A DNA stretch of 35,054 nucleotides from Lutacidiplasma sp049802875 (GCA_049802875.1 JBARNH010000055.1:1-35054); one strand, 5' to 3'; counted from the first letter of the stretch, positions 8,446 through 16,458 are shown. Notes: generated by a model from the letters alone, not told the origin. A program made the numbers and translations.

Positions 8446-8964
8446 ATGTCGGGTTCACTGCGTCTCGAGGTCGCGGGGCTTCGGGTAACTAACCTCCCCC
8501 GTTCGTTGCGCTTCTACACCAAGGCGCTCGGGCTTCGCGTCGTTGCCCGCGGCGACTGCCGGTGGTGGGGTGGGGGTCTTTGGGTTCGACTTGAGGATGC
8601 TCGAACTCACCGGAACATCGAACTCAATTGGTACCCGAGCGGTTCACCGTTCGCTGCTCGGTACGCCGTGGGGGAGGGCATTGACCACCTCGACTTTACG
8701 GTCGGCATCATCCCGCAGGCGGAGTTCGAGTCCGTCTACCGCCGCCTACTGCGGGCGGGGGCTCGGCCCACCCGTTACTCGCCCGCGACGACCCAGGGTT
8801 GGATGGCGAGCGTGCGCGACCCGGACGGAATATGGATCACGATCGGTCGCCGGGCGACGGCCGCGGAGCGGCGAGCGATGGCTCAGAGCGCGGCCGCGAC
8901 GAAACCGACGAGACGGCCTCGCAAGCGCGGACGCAGAACGGCCGCCCCCTCGTCCGATCCATGA
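8446..8964 (+). CDS. VOC (glyoxalase/bleomycin-resistance) family protein
   Basis: A 172-aa protein with a vicinal-oxygen-chelate fold in the first 125 residues: LRLEVAGLRVTNLPRSLRF, YTKALGLRVVARGD, GEGIDHLDFTVG, and the closing strand SVRDPDGIWITIG. The tail (about 140-172) is rich in Arg, Lys, Ala and Pro and looks disordered, possibly nucleic-acid or polyphosphate binding. The first metal-ligand position of canonical glyoxalase is not clearly conserved, while HLDF provides a histidine. I chose ATG 8446 because homology begins just after it; ATG 8413 in the same frame would add 11 residues. The stop overlaps the next gene's ATG (ATGA). No substrate can be assigned. Confidence 0.75.
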   Translation: MSGSLRLEVAGLRVTNLPRSLRFYTKALGLRVVARGDCRWWGGGLWVRLEDARTHRNIELNWYPSGSPFAARYAVGEGIDHLDFTVGIIPQAEFESVYRRLLRAGARPTRYSPATTQGWMASVRDPDGIWITIGRRATAAERRAMAQSAAATKPTRRPRKRGRRTAAPSSDP

Positions 8965-9293
8965 ATTCGACCCCCGAGACGCTCGGAGAGACGATGGTCG
9001 CGGTCTGGCGGCTGGCTCTCGCGGAGAGTCGAGGCGTGGTGGACCTGGCCGGCCAGGTATGTCCGGTCACCCGAACCCGGAACAAGGGGCTGCGGGCAGT
9101 CTCGTTCCTCCACCGGGACCACTTGATCGAGGGGATCGAACAGAACCCCGACACCAATTCACGTTGGGCGGCGTTGGCCCGAGCAGGAAGTCAGATCATG
9201 CAGTTCCGGTGGCGCGGGCGGTACATCGGTAATGTGTGCGACGGTGCGCTATTGCGATACCCGAGCTGGAAGGTCGCCGATCTCGGCGAGTGA
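8961..9293 (+). CDS. Conserved-looking hypothetical protein, coupled to VOC gene
   Basis: A 110-aa protein that I do not recognise as a named family. Its ATG overlaps the stop codon of the VOC gene (8961-8964, ATGA), the strongest argument that it is a true gene. The centre contains VCPVTRTRNKGLRAVSFL, DHLIEGIEQNPDTNSRWAAL and GSQIMQFRWRGRYIGNVCDG, which alternates short strands and turns and suggests a small beta-rich fold. Two cysteines (in QVCPVT and GNVCDG) are far apart. There is no signal peptide or membrane segment. It converges on the DsbA-like gene with only 10 bp between stops. Confidence 0.65.
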   Translation: MNSTPETLGETMVAVWRLALAESRGVVDLAGQVCPVTRTRNKGLRAVSFLHRDHLIEGIEQNPDTNSRWAALARAGSQIMQFRWRGRYIGNVCDGALLRYPSWKVADLGE

Positions 9294-9303
9294 GCGTCGC
9301 GCG

Positions 9304-9843
9304 CTACTTACGCGCGCTGAGCTGGAGCGCGTTGACGAGTGGGAGGAACTCGTACTGGCCGGCATGCAGCCGGCCGTTCACAAAGAACACGGGAGTGTCT
9401 CCTACTCCATCTTCGTCGGCCAGTTCGATGTCGTCGGCGACGCGCCGCGCCGCCTCCCCGGAAGCGAGGTCTCGCTCGAACACAGTCATGTCGATCGGGA
9501 GCCCTTGGGCGAGTTCCCGGAGGGCGCGGTCCGAGAGGTCCTCCGGATGGTCGAACAGCCGATCGTGCATGAGCCAGAACTTTCCCTGGAGACCGGCCGC
9601 CTCCGCGGCCTCGGCAGCGGCCTGGGATCGCGGATGGGCCTTGGGTTGCGGATAGTTCCGGAACGCGAAGCACAGGTCGTCGCCCAGTTCACGGATGACC
9701 TCGCGAACGGTGGCGACCGCATGACGGCAATGGACGGATTCGTAGTCCCCGTACTCGACGAGCGCGTACCGAGCGTTGAGCGGGCCGACCACATGATCGC
9801 GCGCGTCAATGGGCAGCACAAGCTCGGGGAGTTCCTCGTCCAT
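9304..9843 (-). CDS. DsbA-like thioredoxin-fold protein with monothiol active site
   Basis: A 179-aa protein of the DsbA/2-hydroxychromene-isomerase-like thioredoxin superfamily. Visible features are strand and active-site loop LVEYGDYESVHCRHA (30-41), FRNYPQPKAHPRSQAAAEAAEAA, the helical insert with FWLMHDRLFDHPEDL, and the cis-proline loop GDTPVFFVNG (Pro151). In relatives the loop is usually YECPYC; here the first cysteine is Ser36 and only Cys39 remains, so ordinary dithiol oxidation is unlikely. There is no signal peptide, so it probably stays in the cytoplasm. The start is ATG 9843, preceded by GGTGAT five bases upstream; GTG 9852 is the alternative. It may act as a monothiol reductase, a glutathione- or bacillithiol-like transferase, or be structural. 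Confidence 0.8.
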   Translation of the reverse strand: MDEELPELVLPIDARDHVVGPLNARYALVEYGDYESVHCRHAVATVREVIRELGDDLCFAFRNYPQPKAHPRSQAAAEAAEAAGLQGKFWLMHDRLFDHPEDLSDRALRELAQGLPIDMTVFERDLASGEAARRVADDIELADEDGVGDTPVFFVNGRLHAGQYEFLPLVNALQLSARK

Positions 9844-9987
9844 ACCAATCACCGGGACCCGACACGCCCCAACATGACCCTTTCGCCCTCGCCCAACGCG
9901 ACGATGAATCGGTGAGTCGCCGAGTGAGCGCCGAGGCTTCGACTGGTCGTCCCGGACGCCCGGGCGAGACTCCGCACGACCGGCCCT

Positions 9988-10671
9988 CTACGATTTCCGA
10001 GGCGCGCTGACGAGAACGAGGCGAAGGCCCGACTGACCTTGAAAGGCAATCCCCGCGGCGTCCTCGATCAAGGCGGCTTCTCCCCCATCGAGGGGTTGGT
10101 TGTCGACCGTTCCGCGACCCGAGAGGGCATAGCAGATCGCCACGCGGTCATGGCCTACCCTGCGAAAGGACGCCCCGGATGACCCGAATTCGATCGATTC
10201 GGCTTCGAGCCCGACCGCGGACTTGATCGTGGTGCCGGGGCCGACAAGTCGATGGACCGTGGTGCGATCGGGCTGCTCTCCCGGCCCTTGCACCTGCGCC
10301 GACTGGACCCGCGGGGCCGACGCCGCTCCGGGCGGCAGACTCACCACGACGGCGAACCAGCGTACCGTCTGACCCTTCCCTGGATTGATCGCGTGCTGGA
10401 CCGAAGTGGGAGCCGTGAGGAGGGTCGTCGATCCCGCTCCCACGGCCTCGGGAGGGTTCGGGCTACACTCGTACCTTCCTGACCCCTCGATCACATGGGT
10501 CAGCACTTCGACCCCGTCGTGCCCGTGCGGCGGAAAGCGTCGCCGCGGCGTGGCGATCGTTTCGGCGACCCGCAAGAACGGAGCCCACTTGGGTTGGACC
10601 ACCGTCGGGAGAACCGTTCGGGTCGTGGCATCCTTCGCCCCGATCTCCCCCAAAACGACGCGAACGGACAT
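9988..10671 (-). CDS. Pirin-like bicupin protein
   Basis: A 227-aa protein with a pirin-type N-terminal cupin: RVAETIATPRRRFPPHGHDGVEVLTHVIEGSGRY (in part) followed by the second strand set SVQHAINPGKGQTVRWFAVVVSL, and a C-terminal cupin-like half ending in GTVDNQPLDGGEAALIED. Bacterial and human pirins bind iron through two histidines of HxH, a third histidine and a glutamate. Here HGH is kept and the third histidine is in VQHAI, but the usual HxE glutamate is replaced by isoleucine, so metal binding may be altered. Some pirins have quercetinase activity; none can be assumed here. ATG 10671 has GGGGAG seven bases upstream; the open frame continues to 10812 but that end overlaps the divergent GrpB gene. 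Confidence 0.75.
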   Translation of the reverse strand: MSVRVVLGEIGAKDATTRTVLPTVVQPKWAPFLRVAETIATPRRRFPPHGHDGVEVLTHVIEGSGRYECSPNPPEAVGAGSTTLLTAPTSVQHAINPGKGQTVRWFAVVVSLPPGAASAPRVQSAQVQGPGEQPDRTTVHRLVGPGTTIKSAVGLEAESIEFGSSGASFRRVGHDRVAICYALSGRGTVDNQPLDGGEAALIEDAAGIAFQGQSGLRLVLVSAPRKS

Positions 10672-10797
10672 CCCTTGCTCCCCTGACGACGCGAACAGGG
10701 GTCGAGGAGCGGGCGGGCTGATAACCTTGGCACGCCCGGACGCACGAACGTCGGAGCGGGTCGAAGAGGTGATGATGGCCGGCGAGAACGACCGCGG

Positions 10798-11352
10798 GTG
10801 TCCGGAGCGCAAGCCCCGATCATACTCGTTCGCTACGATGTGAACTGGCCGGAGCAGTTCCGTGCGATCGGTGGCCGGTTACGTGCGGCCCTTACATCGA
10901 CCGCGCTCCGTATCGACCATGTCGGTTCCACCGCCGTCCCCGGCCTCGACGCGAAACCGGTCATCGACATCCAACTCTCCGTCGCGGGTCTCACTCCCGA
11001 GATTCTGTACCTCGTCCCGTTGGAGTCGCTCGGGTACGAGTTCGAACCCGAAAATCCGGATCGGACCAAGCGGTTCTTCCGACAACCCCCCGGGGCACCG
11101 GCGACCCACCTCCACGTGCGGCCGGCGGGTGGGTTTGACGAGCAGCTGAACCTCCTATTTCGGGACTATCTGCGCGCGCACCCGGAGGCCGCCCGCGGCT
11201 ATGCTCGGACCAAATGGGAGTTGGCCGAGCGGTTCCGGAACGACCGCGCGGGATACGTACGGGCGAAGGAACCCATGGTCTGGTCGATTCTCGTCACGGC
11301 ACACGACTGGGCCCAGGCATCGGGGTGGTCCCCGGGGCCCAGCGACGCCTGA
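10798..11352 (+). CDS. GrpB family protein (UPF0157)
   Basis: A 184-aa protein of the GrpB/UPF0157 family, which has a nucleotidyltransferase-like fold and is sometimes fused to dephospho-CoA kinase in bacteria. The diagnostic segment is RIDHVGSTAVPGLDAKPVID (38-57), followed by the acidic-aromatic stretch ESLGYEFEPENPDRTKRFF, the HLHVRPAGG motif and FRDYLRAHPEAARGYARTK. The start is GTG 10798, without a clear Shine-Dalgarno sequence. It is divergent from the pirin-like gene and converges on the GltD-like gene. The reaction is not established for the family, so no function is asserted beyond fold. Confidence 0.88.
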   Translation: MSGAQAPIILVRYDVNWPEQFRAIGGRLRAALTSTALRIDHVGSTAVPGLDAKPVIDIQLSVAGLTPEILYLVPLESLGYEFEPENPDRTKRFFRQPPGAPATHLHVRPAGGFDEQLNLLFRDYLRAHPEAARGYARTKWELAERFRNDRAGYVRAKEPMVWSILVTAHDWAQASGWSPGPSDA

Positions 11353-11439
11353 CGGAACGCGAAAAGGGGACCCAACGGACCGAGGGGCTGTCCTGATGAT
11401 TCCGCCCCGGTTCCGGAGTTGGGGTCGGAGCTCGGTACG

Positions 11440-12867
11440 TCAGGGAGTCCAGGTCTGGCCACCGTAGCCGCTTGGGAGGCTGGGCGGCTCCGGACCCCCG
11501 AACGGGTCGGGGCGCGGCTCGGGGGCGCGGCCTTTCTTCTTTGCGAGGTAGGCGTCGATCGCGGTCGCGGCGCGCTCGCCGGCGCCCATCGCGTGCACCA
11601 CGGAACGGCCACCGGTCGCGAAGACTCCTTCCACGTCGGTCATCCATCCCTCCCGCGAACCCTCGGGCCACCCCATCGAGGCGAACTTGAATCCGTAGTC
11701 CGGGTCGAATCCCGCGACGTCCGCGACCTCACCGACCGCGACGATGACCATGTCGCACGGGATCGTCTCGGCGGAGTTGGGGACCGTGACGAGGGTGCGT
11801 CGACCCCGGGCGTCCGGCGGCCCGTGCTCGGTCCGCTCGACGACCAGACCTTCGACATGCTCGGTACCGAGGATCTCCTTCGGCGACCGGTAGAAGACGT
11901 ACTGAATTCCCTCCACCTCGCCGCCGACCTTCTCCTCCTCGGTGGCCTTCATGTCGTCCGGACCTCGTCGGTAGACCAGCTGAACGTTGCCCCCGTCCGA
12001 TAAGCGCCGCGCGGAGCGCGCCGCGTCGAGCGCGACATCCCCCGCCCCGATGACGACGATCCGTCGCCCCTTGCGCCCATAGATTCCTTCCGGCCGCTTG
12101 TTCATCGCGAGGAGGAACGGGAGGGCGTGATACACGCCCGGTAGGTTCTCGCCGGGGATACCGAGCTCTCGCGCCTTCGAGGCGCCGATCGCAACGAGCA
12201 CCGCCTCGTACCCCTCGGCGAGCAGGCTCTTGGGAGTGTAGTCCACGCCCGCCTTCTTGCCGACGACGAACGTCACGTCGAGGTTCTTCCAGCGCGCGAG
12301 GTCGATGTCCAAGTCCTCCGGGTCGAGATGGTATCGCGGGATGGTGTTGATCTGGCCACCGAGGAACGGCTCAAACTCGTAGACCGTGACCGAGTGGCCG
12401 CGGAGGGCGAGGTCCCATGCGGCCATGAGCCCGGCCGGGCCGGCCCCGATCACGGCGATCCTCTCCTCTTTCCGCTTCGAGGGGACGTACTGGAGGTCGG
12501 ACTTGCCGTACTCCAGCGCCGCGCGCTTGAGGTGACGAATCGCGATCGGCACGCCGCGTCCCGACATGATGCAATCATCTTCGCAGAAGTGGTAGCACGT
12601 TTTGCACAGCACCGTCGCAAGGGGATTCTCTCGGAGGGTGAGCTTGGCGGCTTCGTCAAACTTCCCTTCGCCGACCAGAATGTTGTAGCCGCGGCAATCC
12701 TGAGTGATCGGGCAACCCTGGATACAATAGGGCATCGCGCATTGTAGGCAGCGCTGGCCCTCCAGGACCGCTTGCTCGAGAGTGTACGGTTGATCGATGA
12801 GCGCGAATTTGTGCACGCGCTCCTCCCGGGTCTCCTCCTCGATCGGTACCCTCTCGTAACGGTCCAT
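11440..12867 (-). CDS. GltD-like NAD(P)H-dependent oxidoreductase (glutamate synthase small-subunit family)
   Basis: A 475-aa flavoprotein. Residues 1-125 form the GltD-type domain with two 4Fe-4S cysteine sets: C40, C43, C48, C52 and C88, C91, C95, C99. Then come an FAD Rossmann motif VIGAGPAGLMAAWDLA (139-154), an NADPH Rossmann motif VVIGAGDVALDAARSARR (271-288) and the closing FAD motif GVFATGG. Family members pass electrons from NADPH to a partner such as glutamate synthase large subunit, NfnA or sulfide/polysulfide-type reactions. No large subunit is nearby, so its partner is unknown. ATG 12867 follows GGAGGAGCG; a TATA-like GTAAAAGG lies at about 12922-12930. The Pro-rich C-terminal tail (about 455-475) is an addition. 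Confidence 0.88.
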   Translation of the reverse strand: MDRYERVPIEEETREERVHKFALIDQPYTLEQAVLEGQRCLQCAMPYCIQGCPITQDCRGYNILVGEGKFDEAAKLTLRENPLATVLCKTCYHFCEDDCIMSGRGVPIAIRHLKRAALEYGKSDLQYVPSKRKEERIAVIGAGPAGLMAAWDLALRGHSVTVYEFEPFLGGQINTIPRYHLDPEDLDIDLARWKNLDVTFVVGKKAGVDYTPKSLLAEGYEAVLVAIGASKARELGIPGENLPGVYHALPFLLAMNKRPEGIYGRKGRRIVVIGAGDVALDAARSARRLSDGGNVQLVYRRGPDDMKATEEEKVGGEVEGIQYVFYRSPKEILGTEHVEGLVVERTEHGPPDARGRRTLVTVPNSAETIPCDMVIVAVGEVADVAGFDPDYGFKFASMGWPEGSREGWMTDVEGVFATGGRSVVHAMGAGERAATAIDAYLAKKKGRAPEPRPDPFGGPEPPSLPSGYGGQTWTP

Positions 12868-13077
12868 CGCTCCTCCGGTTCGTCGCGAGCCTTGAGCACT
12901 CCTAGTGACGAAGGCCGTCCTTTTACGCTTCGCCTTGCGCGTGCGACGGACTGACACGGCCGTAGGCGGGGCCAACATGCGCCGAGCGCGAGCACAACTC
13001 GAACCCGGCGGGATCGATTTCCTGAACCAACCTGGTTGAGCGGGGCGACTTTGGCCAGGGGGAGCGCTTCAACGGGC

Positions 13078-13467
13078 TTACTTCGGAGCCGGTCCCAGAT
13101 ACAGGAGATTCTCGTCGGGATCGCTGATGATCGCGTACCATCCCCACGGCGCTTCCTCCGGGTCGTGGGCGAAAGTGATGCCCTTCTCCTTCAGCCGCCG
13201 GCATTCCTCCCGAAAATCGCCGGGAATCGCGAAGACGTACCCCCAAGGACCCGGCTCGAGCGGTATCGGTATCGGCTGGTTCTCGGAAGCTTGGCAGAGG
13301 TGGATGGCGCTCCCTTTCGCTTTGTTTCCCACGGCAACCCAGTGTCCGTCGTCCGCGATGAGCTCTAGCCCCAGTTTCTCGGTGTACCACTTCTTCGAAG
13401 CCACTTTGTCCTTCACAACGACCGGGACGCTCGTCAACCAGGGACCGACGATCTTCTTGCTCGGCAT
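13078..13467 (-). CDS. VOC (glyoxalase-like) family protein
   Basis: A 129-aa single-domain VOC protein. Strand-helix-strand units are evident: LTSVPVVVKDKVASKKWY, TEKLGLELIADDGHWVAVG, SAIHLCQASE, then the second half with RLKEKGITFAHDPEEAPWG and the closing YAIISDPDENLLYLG. This resembles small glyoxalase/extradiol-dioxygenase superfamily proteins of unknown substrate. The histidine in AIHLCQ and the glutamate in DENLLYL fall at positions used as metal ligands in related proteins. ATG 13467 has GGAG eight bases upstream; GTG 13488 would add seven residues. A perfect 16-bp palindrome sits 31-46 bp before this start. Confidence 0.82.
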   Translation of the reverse strand: MPSKKIVGPWLTSVPVVVKDKVASKKWYTEKLGLELIADDGHWVAVGNKAKGSAIHLCQASENQPIPIPLEPGPWGYVFAIPGDFREECRRLKEKGITFAHDPEEAPWGWYAIISDPDENLLYLGPAPK

Positions 13468-13497
13468 GGCCCGTTCTCCGCCCGTCACAATGTCCGC

Positions 13498-13513
13498 AGG
13501 GTGTTAACACCCT
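13498..13513. promoter_or_regulatory. Perfect 16-bp palindrome upstream of VOC gene
   Basis: The sequence AGGGTGTTAACACCCT is its own reverse complement. It lies 31-46 bp before the VOC start codon at 13467, the place where archaeal TATA/BRE elements or operators sit. No other gene start is close, so an operator for the VOC gene is the simplest reading; the central TTAA could also serve in a TATA-like element. Confidence 0.5.
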
Positions 13514-13683
13514 CGGTGAGAGAGTTCGAGACACGCCCAGAACCCGGCGTTTCAAGGCTGAGCGGAACGTTTCTCTCCAGTCTCCTTGGCCGATGCGGTC
13601 GAGGGCGGGGAACCACAAACCACCCCACCCGGTGGGTCTGGCAGGCTGGAGTTCAGCGACGACATCCTCAATTTGACGAGCGA

Positions 13684-13758
13684 CGGGCGCGGAGGGATTT
13701 GAACCCTCGACCCCCGGGTTAGGAACCCGATGCCCTATCCAAGCTAGGCTACGCGCCC
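13684..13758 (-). tRNA. tRNA-Arg (anticodon CCT)
   Basis: A complete 75-nt cloverleaf reads on the minus strand. The acceptor stem GGGCGCG pairs perfectly with CGCGCCC; D-arm GCCT/GGGC encloses a loop with GG; the anticodon arm TCGGG-TTCCTAA-CCCGG places CCT at positions 34-36; the variable loop is GGGTC; and the T-arm GAGGG-TTCAAAT-CCCTC is perfect. The discriminator is G, and CCA is not encoded, as is common in archaea. There is no intron. It would decode AGG arginine codons. Confidence 0.95.
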
Positions 13759-13784
13759 CGCCGAGTCAGCCCTCGCCCGAGATA

Positions 13785-14855
13785 TCAGGGCTTCGTCGTG
13801 GCGGGCCCGGGCGGGGCGGGAAGAAGTCGCTCGTACCGGTGGTCGACCGGCGACATGAACTCTGAGGCCGGCTCTTGGAGGATCTCGATCCCTTCGAGGG
13901 CATCGCGGAGCGTCGGAAGTACCGCTCGCCGGTCCACGTCGGGTGCCGCCGCCGGCCCCGCGCCCCCCAATGCCCCCAGGAGCCACCGCTCGGTGCCGAC
14001 CACGAAAAGGAATGGGAAAACCCGGCAATCGCGTGTCAACGTTGAAAAGAGCTCTTCCGGCCGCGCCCCCTTCTTCGGCGTTCCCGAGATGAGCACGATC
14101 TGATCAGCCGACCGACCTTGGTAAGCGGGCAGCCGCGCGGGTTCGAGCAGTGTGCGGTGCGTGATCCAACCCTTTGCCAGCATCCGACGTTGGGAGAACG
14201 GCAACCCGAACGGCCCCACCAGGTGCCCTCCCCGCCCCTGATCCGCGGCGGTGAACGGCCGTCGCAAGAGCTCACCGAGGGCCCAGATCTGATGTGCGGA
14301 GAGCGGAGGCAACTCGGTCTCGTCGGACCCGGACCCCTCTCCTACGGCTCCTCCGAGTCCGTGCGGATAGGCCAACGTCCCCTCCAGTTGGGCCAAGTGG
14401 CACCACAGGCCCTCGAAGTCGAAGAACACCGGGACGGTCGGCCCGTCCGCAGCGACAGTGATCACGAGCGGGGAGGCCGCCGAACGGTCCTTTTCGAGTC
14501 GCGCTCCGAGGCGCGCGCCGTCGGTGGGCTTCCGGTGGAAGAACACCGCGACGGCGAGTTGACTCCCGTTCCACAGGACCACGTTCCCGTCGTCGGCGGT
14601 GACCGCGCGAGTGAATTCGGGGAATCGGTCGGCGTACGGCCGCGCCAAAAGGAATGTGACATGCGGCCGGCCGAGCGGAACGGGATCGGGAATGTACCGG
14701 TCCCGTAGCCACCCCTCCTCGTAGGCGCGCCGTCGCACGGCGTGGTACGTGGAGCGGGGGATCTCGACCTGCCGAAGCCGTTCGCGTTCTCGGTCCGGTC
14801 GGGCGGCGAGGAGGACCGCGATCACGCGGGCCTCCGAGTCGGTCAGTGCCCGCAC
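13785..14855 (-). CDS. Winged-helix DNA-binding-like protein of unknown role
   Basis: A 356-aa protein. The N-terminal 55 residues look like a helix-turn-helix: RALTDSEARVIAVLLA, then RLRQVEIPRSTYHAVRRRAY and EEGWLRDRYIPDP, similar to winged-helix regulators that start with 'LT..EA.vi..LL'. The remaining 300 residues alternate strands and helices and include VVLWNGSQLAVAVFFHRK and FFDFEGLWCHLAQLEG, which I cannot match to a named sensor domain. A second region, LSAHQIWALGELLRRPFTAADQ, may be another helical DNA-binding unit. GTG 14855 has GGGAGG ten bases upstream. It is divergent from the secreted surface-protein gene, so it might regulate that gene; this is inference only. Confidence 0.6.
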   Translation of the reverse strand: MRALTDSEARVIAVLLAARPDRERERLRQVEIPRSTYHAVRRRAYEEGWLRDRYIPDPVPLGRPHVTFLLARPYADRFPEFTRAVTADDGNVVLWNGSQLAVAVFFHRKPTDGARLGARLEKDRSAASPLVITVAADGPTVPVFFDFEGLWCHLAQLEGTLAYPHGLGGAVGEGSGSDETELPPLSAHQIWALGELLRRPFTAADQGRGGHLVGPFGLPFSQRRMLAKGWITHRTLLEPARLPAYQGRSADQIVLISGTPKKGARPEELFSTLTRDCRVFPFLFVVGTERWLLGALGGAGPAAAPDVDRRAVLPTLRDALEGIEILQEPASEFMSPVDHRYERLLPAPPGPATTKP

Positions 14856-14983
14856 TGAGCAAAACCCTCCCGAATGCGACGGTCTAGCACGCGGTCCAAC
14901 CACCGAGGAGGGGCTCGACACTTTCGTTTAAGAGCCGTTCTCGACATGCTCCGGTGGCGGTCCCCACGGGAAGGTCCCCAACG

Positions 14984-16417
14984 ATGAAGGGTCGGCTCGG
15001 AGCGTTCACGGCCATCGTTGCAGTGGTTTCGGCATTCTTGATGGTATTCGTCGTCCCCGCGGGGATCGCCGCCGCAAGCAGCCCGGCGGTCACCCCGGGA
15101 CCCGCCTTTACCTTGTGGGCTTACGGGGTCGTCAAGACCGTCGACTTCTCGGGCTCGAGCGCCGACCATTTCGATTACCAAGGAAGCGCGACGTACGGAT
15201 ACTCCGTGATTTTGAATCAGACCAACCTGACCCCCTCGACTTTCGAACTTTCCGTCAATCGGACCATGGGCGCTCTGCTCTCGGTCGAATACTGCTCCCC
15301 GACGTGTAAGAACCCGAGCGTGACGGCGACCGTCTCGGACCACTCGTGGGAAGCGATCGACGCCTGGGCGAATTTCACGACCCAGGGGACGGTGTTCGAA
15401 GACGGCCAGAGCGTCGCGGCGATCGGACTACTCAACTCGCACAGCACGATCGTAGGGAGCCTCTTGGACACCGCGGCCGGGCCACTCCGCAGTTCGTACC
15501 TCAGCGCGAACGTATCGGCCTCCTCCGACGTGAGTTTCGCCTCGCCGCTCGGACTCCTCCCGGAGAACCTCACGGGAACGACGCCCGTGAGTTGGAACTC
15601 GTCCAGCGCGTTCGTCGCGTCCGGGACGTACACCGTTGGTTACTTCTACCACTATCGCGGACCGAAGGCCGCCACGACCGTGGGCTCCGGCCCCGTGAGC
15701 GCGGCGGTCGTCCGGTCGGGGAACGTGACCGTTCTCGGGAGCACCGGCGCGGGCCCGCAAGGGACCGTCGATCTCGGCGGGGTCCCGTACCTCGACGTGT
15801 CCCTCAGTGTCGAGGGGCCGTTCGTGGCGCGCGAAGGGTTCATTCTCGTGCCCGACGAGGTCGACCTGTTCGGTAGCTCGAGTACGGCGGCGTGGAGCGG
15901 CAACGAAAGCGGCGCGACGACCGTCCAGATGACCTCGCTCTACGTCCGTCCGAATTCCGGACCTCACCTCGGGATTGACGGCTCGGAGTGGCTATACTCC
16001 GCGAGCTCGCTCAACCCTTCGTCGACTTCCGTTGCGCCAATCGCAGGAGGGGCCGTCCAGATCAGCTCGGCCTCGGACAACGTCGGCTCTACGACGTTGC
16101 AGGGGGTCCCGATCCCGGTCAGCCAAGCGCAAGGGTACCAGGGCTGCCTCGTCTCGGGCGCCGCGTGTCCCTCGGGATCTACCCGACCCGGGCTCCCGCT
16201 CCTGACCCTGGGGGTCCTCGCACTCGCGGTCGTCGTCGCGGTGGTGGCCGTCGCGGTGACCGAGCGGCGACGGATTCCGCCCCCCACCTATCCCAACGCG
16301 AAACTCTACCCTCCGGGCGACTCGAGGGCGACGAAGCCGTCGGGCAATGCGGCCGCGTCGGGCGACCGACGTCCCGCCGCTCCGGCGGACGACGACCCGT
16401 TATCGAACCTCTGGTAG
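14984..16417 (+). CDS. Secreted, membrane-anchored surface protein (unknown function)
   Basis: A 477-aa protein with an N-terminal signal peptide (about 1-31, hydrophobic core FTAIVAVVSAFLMVFVV) and one C-terminal transmembrane helix (about 404-428, LLTLGVLALAVVVAVVAVAV) followed by TERRR and a 50-residue cytoplasmic tail rich in Pro, Ala and Asp. The ectodomain is rich in Ser, Thr, Gly and Val with many N-glycosylation sequons (for example NQT, NLT, NRT, NFT, NVS, NSS, NVT, NES), as expected of an archaeal surface glycoprotein exposed outside the cell. One cysteine pair YCSPTC and another GCLVSGAAC may form disulfides. I recognise no enzyme motif. ATG 14984 has GGGAAGG upstream; a TATA-like CGTTTAAGA lies about 52 bp upstream. 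Confidence 0.8.
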   Translation: MKGRLGAFTAIVAVVSAFLMVFVVPAGIAAASSPAVTPGPAFTLWAYGVVKTVDFSGSSADHFDYQGSATYGYSVILNQTNLTPSTFELSVNRTMGALLSVEYCSPTCKNPSVTATVSDHSWEAIDAWANFTTQGTVFEDGQSVAAIGLLNSHSTIVGSLLDTAAGPLRSSYLSANVSASSDVSFASPLGLLPENLTGTTPVSWNSSSAFVASGTYTVGYFYHYRGPKAATTVGSGPVSAAVVRSGNVTVLGSTGAGPQGTVDLGGVPYLDVSLSVEGPFVAREGFILVPDEVDLFGSSSTAAWSGNESGATTVQMTSLYVRPNSGPHLGIDGSEWLYSASSLNPSSTSVAPIAGGAVQISSASDNVGSTTLQGVPIPVSQAQGYQGCLVSGAACPSGSTRPGLPLLTLGVLALAVVVAVVAVAVTERRRIPPPTYPNAKLYPPGDSRATKPSGNAAASGDRRPAAPADDDPLSNLW

Positions 16418-16458
16418 GGGACCGGGCGCCGGCGCGGCATGAGGGCGCGACGTTTCCC

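Noticed and set aside
10688..10812. Extended N-terminus of the pirin-like gene
   Set aside because: It would overlap the divergent GrpB start, and ATG 10671 has a good ribosome-binding site and matches pirin length.
13684..13758. tRNA-linked integrated element
   Set aside because: No integrase, no repeated 3' tRNA fragment and no change in base composition are visible around the tRNA gene.
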